From Halisarca cf. caerulea (taxonomy: Eukaryota > Porifera > Demospongiae > Chondrillida > Halisarcidae), in assembly GCA_963170055.1 (NCBI GenBank), contig CAUJGJ010000231.1:412501-432500 (forward strand): a DNA stretch of 20,000 nucleotides, written 5' to 3'. A program made the position numbers and the translations under genes. This document shows, in pieces, positions 19,126-20,000 of this stretch (positions within the stretch are counted from its first letter, which is position 1; every line of letters starts with the position of its first letter). The notes under the pieces are model-generated. The model was given only the letters and a program-made list of their open reading frames with translations. It had not been told where the DNA came from and did not search any database.

Positions 19126-19197
19126 ACCGTCTCCGCCCCTTCTCGCCCGTAGGGCGCTTGTGGAGACGGGCTAGCTAGTTAGACTAGTCCCGGATCT
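19126..19197 (-). repeat. GC-rich hairpin repeat, right copy (inverted)
   Basis: It carries CCGTCTCCGCC and the complementary GGAGACGG, with CGCCC/GGGCG inside, followed by GGGCTAGCTAGTTAGAC. It is the reverse complement of 10068-10137 with few differences. It abuts the MITE end directly. Confidence 0.7.
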
Positions 19198-19362
19198 ATA
19201 GCGACTATAACGCATCCTACCGGGAACGGTTATAGTCAGGATAAGATATTGCGTCTGGGCTACGCGAGACTACAATCTCACGTATGGTTTGTGGTTAGCG
19301 AGTGGTTAGGGTATCTCAAGAGGTCGTGAACGCAGCTTTGTTCTCGCTCAAGACCAATCATT
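19198..19362 (+). promoter_or_regulatory. Upstream region of the UNC93-like gene
   Basis: Within this stretch lie a small hairpin (GACTATAAC near 19203 and GTTATAGTC near 19229) and the motif TAGTCTCGCG on the minus strand (19272-19263), a transposon end shared with other sites in the window. Only about 90 bp between 19273 and the ATG are free of recognised repeats. No TATA box stands out. Promoter placement is inference from position. Confidence 0.4.
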
Positions 19363-20000
19363 ATGGAACGAATTAGCAGTAAACAGTTAAGCAAGGCGGC
19401 GGCCATGTATGATTTGAAAATGGCACAACAAACACCCGCAGATAATAATCCCATGGAAACACCAATTGTGAGGATTGGTCCTTTGAAAGCTTATTTACAA
19501 GTGTTTTTGCTTTTTACGTGTGTTAGTTTCGGTAATCTCCCATTCTATTCATTGTCGACTCTACAAACGACTCTTAACGGAGTATTGGGATCAGTATCTA
19601 CAGCTCTAGCCCTTGCCTGTTGGACTATAGGGAGTTTGCTGACTCAAAATATCGTTTCTGTCCTCGGTCTCAAAGTAACCATTGTGTCACATCATTGGTT
19701 ATTGCTTACGTGTGTTCTGGGATATTACTACAGCAGTTGGCCCACTCTGTTGTTAGGTAACATAGTGTATGGCTGGTCAGTCGGTCCTGCACTAGCTGCT
19801 GCATCTGTCTACGCCAATATCATTGCTTGTAGTTTAGCAAAGGCTAAAGGCAAGGACGCAAAACATTATGTCGGTATTTTCCAAGGTCTTGCAACAACAG
19901 GTGCTTTGTACAGTGGTGCTGTAGTGGGTAATGGACTCTCGTCTGTCATTTTTCTATTGGATGAGTCGTATAGTGAAGGAAATGTGACGGCCAATGCCAC
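19363..20000 (+). CDS. UNC93-like membrane protein, 5' part (runs off the window)
   Basis: This is the first 212 codons of a multi-pass membrane protein of the UNC93 branch of the major facilitator superfamily; animal members regulate potassium channels or Toll-like receptor trafficking, and the substrate of most is unknown. After a hydrophilic N-terminus (about 40 residues), hydrophobic segments lie at about 43-63, 78-98, 104-123, 127-157 and 169-198. Family-like stretches are NLPFYSLSTLQTTLNGVLGS after the first segment, YYYSSWPTLLLGNIVYGW, and YVGIFQGLATTGALYSG. Two N-glycosylation sequons (NVT at 207, NAT at 211) lie in the following loop, where family members are often glycosylated. The ATG at 19363 is the first in frame. 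The frame is open to the end with no intron seen. It could be UNC93A-like or MFSD11-like; the exact subfamily is not certain. Confidence 0.8.
   Translation, partial: MERISSKQLSKAAAMYDLKMAQQTPADNNPMETPIVRIGPLKAYLQVFLLFTCVSFGNLPFYSLSTLQTTLNGVLGSVSTALALACWTIGSLLTQNIVSVLGLKVTIVSHHWLLLTCVLGYYYSSWPTLLLGNIVYGWSVGPALAAASVYANIIACSLAKAKGKDAKHYVGIFQGLATTGALYSGAVVGNGLSSVIFLLDESYSEGNVTANA

Overview
This window looks like repeat-rich nuclear DNA of an early-branching animal, most likely a sponge. That assignment is inference: it rests on short GT-AG introns (69 and about 100 bp), animal-type transposon families (Ty3/gypsy, CR1/L2-like LINE, PIF/Harbinger with a MADF-BESS partner, tRNA-derived SINEs), very long GT/CA tracts and a UNC93-like membrane protein gene. 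No prokaryotic features are present. Nearly all recognisable coding sequence belongs to mobile elements. The only confident host gene is the 5' part of a UNC93-like gene at the right edge (19363-20000+, plus strand).

Layout. 1-1700: AT-rich, with a probable LINE 3' tail near 195-260 and a minus-strand SINE (383-700). 1700-4300: a decayed Ty3/gypsy pol (RT, RNase H, integrase, plus strand) followed by a candidate LTR. 4355-4600: CA/CATG-rich low-complexity DNA. 4834-7055: a decayed non-LTR reverse transcriptase gene on the minus strand, with a second N-terminal fragment of a relative at 7076-7280. 7717-7935: a degenerate tandem repeat. 8682-9643: an imperfect inverted repeat of about 300 bp per arm around a pure GT tract of 149 bp. 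9747-10140: a palindrome centred on TGACGTCA, a 95-bp fold-back MITE with long target duplications, and a GC-rich hairpin repeat. 10572-10908: a second SINE with clear A and B boxes.

11064-19125 is a nested stack. Inverted ends of a small TTCGCG-rich element (11064 and 19125) enclose a CR1/L2-like LINE. The LINE's ORF1 is split by a complete-looking PIF/Harbinger transposon (11388-14779). The Harbinger has 24-bp identical terminal repeats, a TAA target duplication, an intact 430-aa-class DDE transposase on the minus strand and a multi-exon MADF-BESS gene on the plus strand; the two genes converge. Removing the Harbinger and one TAA keeps the LINE ORF1 reading frame open, which fixes the order of events: LINE first, Harbinger later. 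The LINE genes are frameshifted and stopped, while the transposase is intact, in agreement with that order.

The right end of the stack, with another copy of the GC-rich hairpin repeat, lies within about 170-240 bp of the start codon of the UNC93-like gene, so repeats form much of that gene's upstream region.
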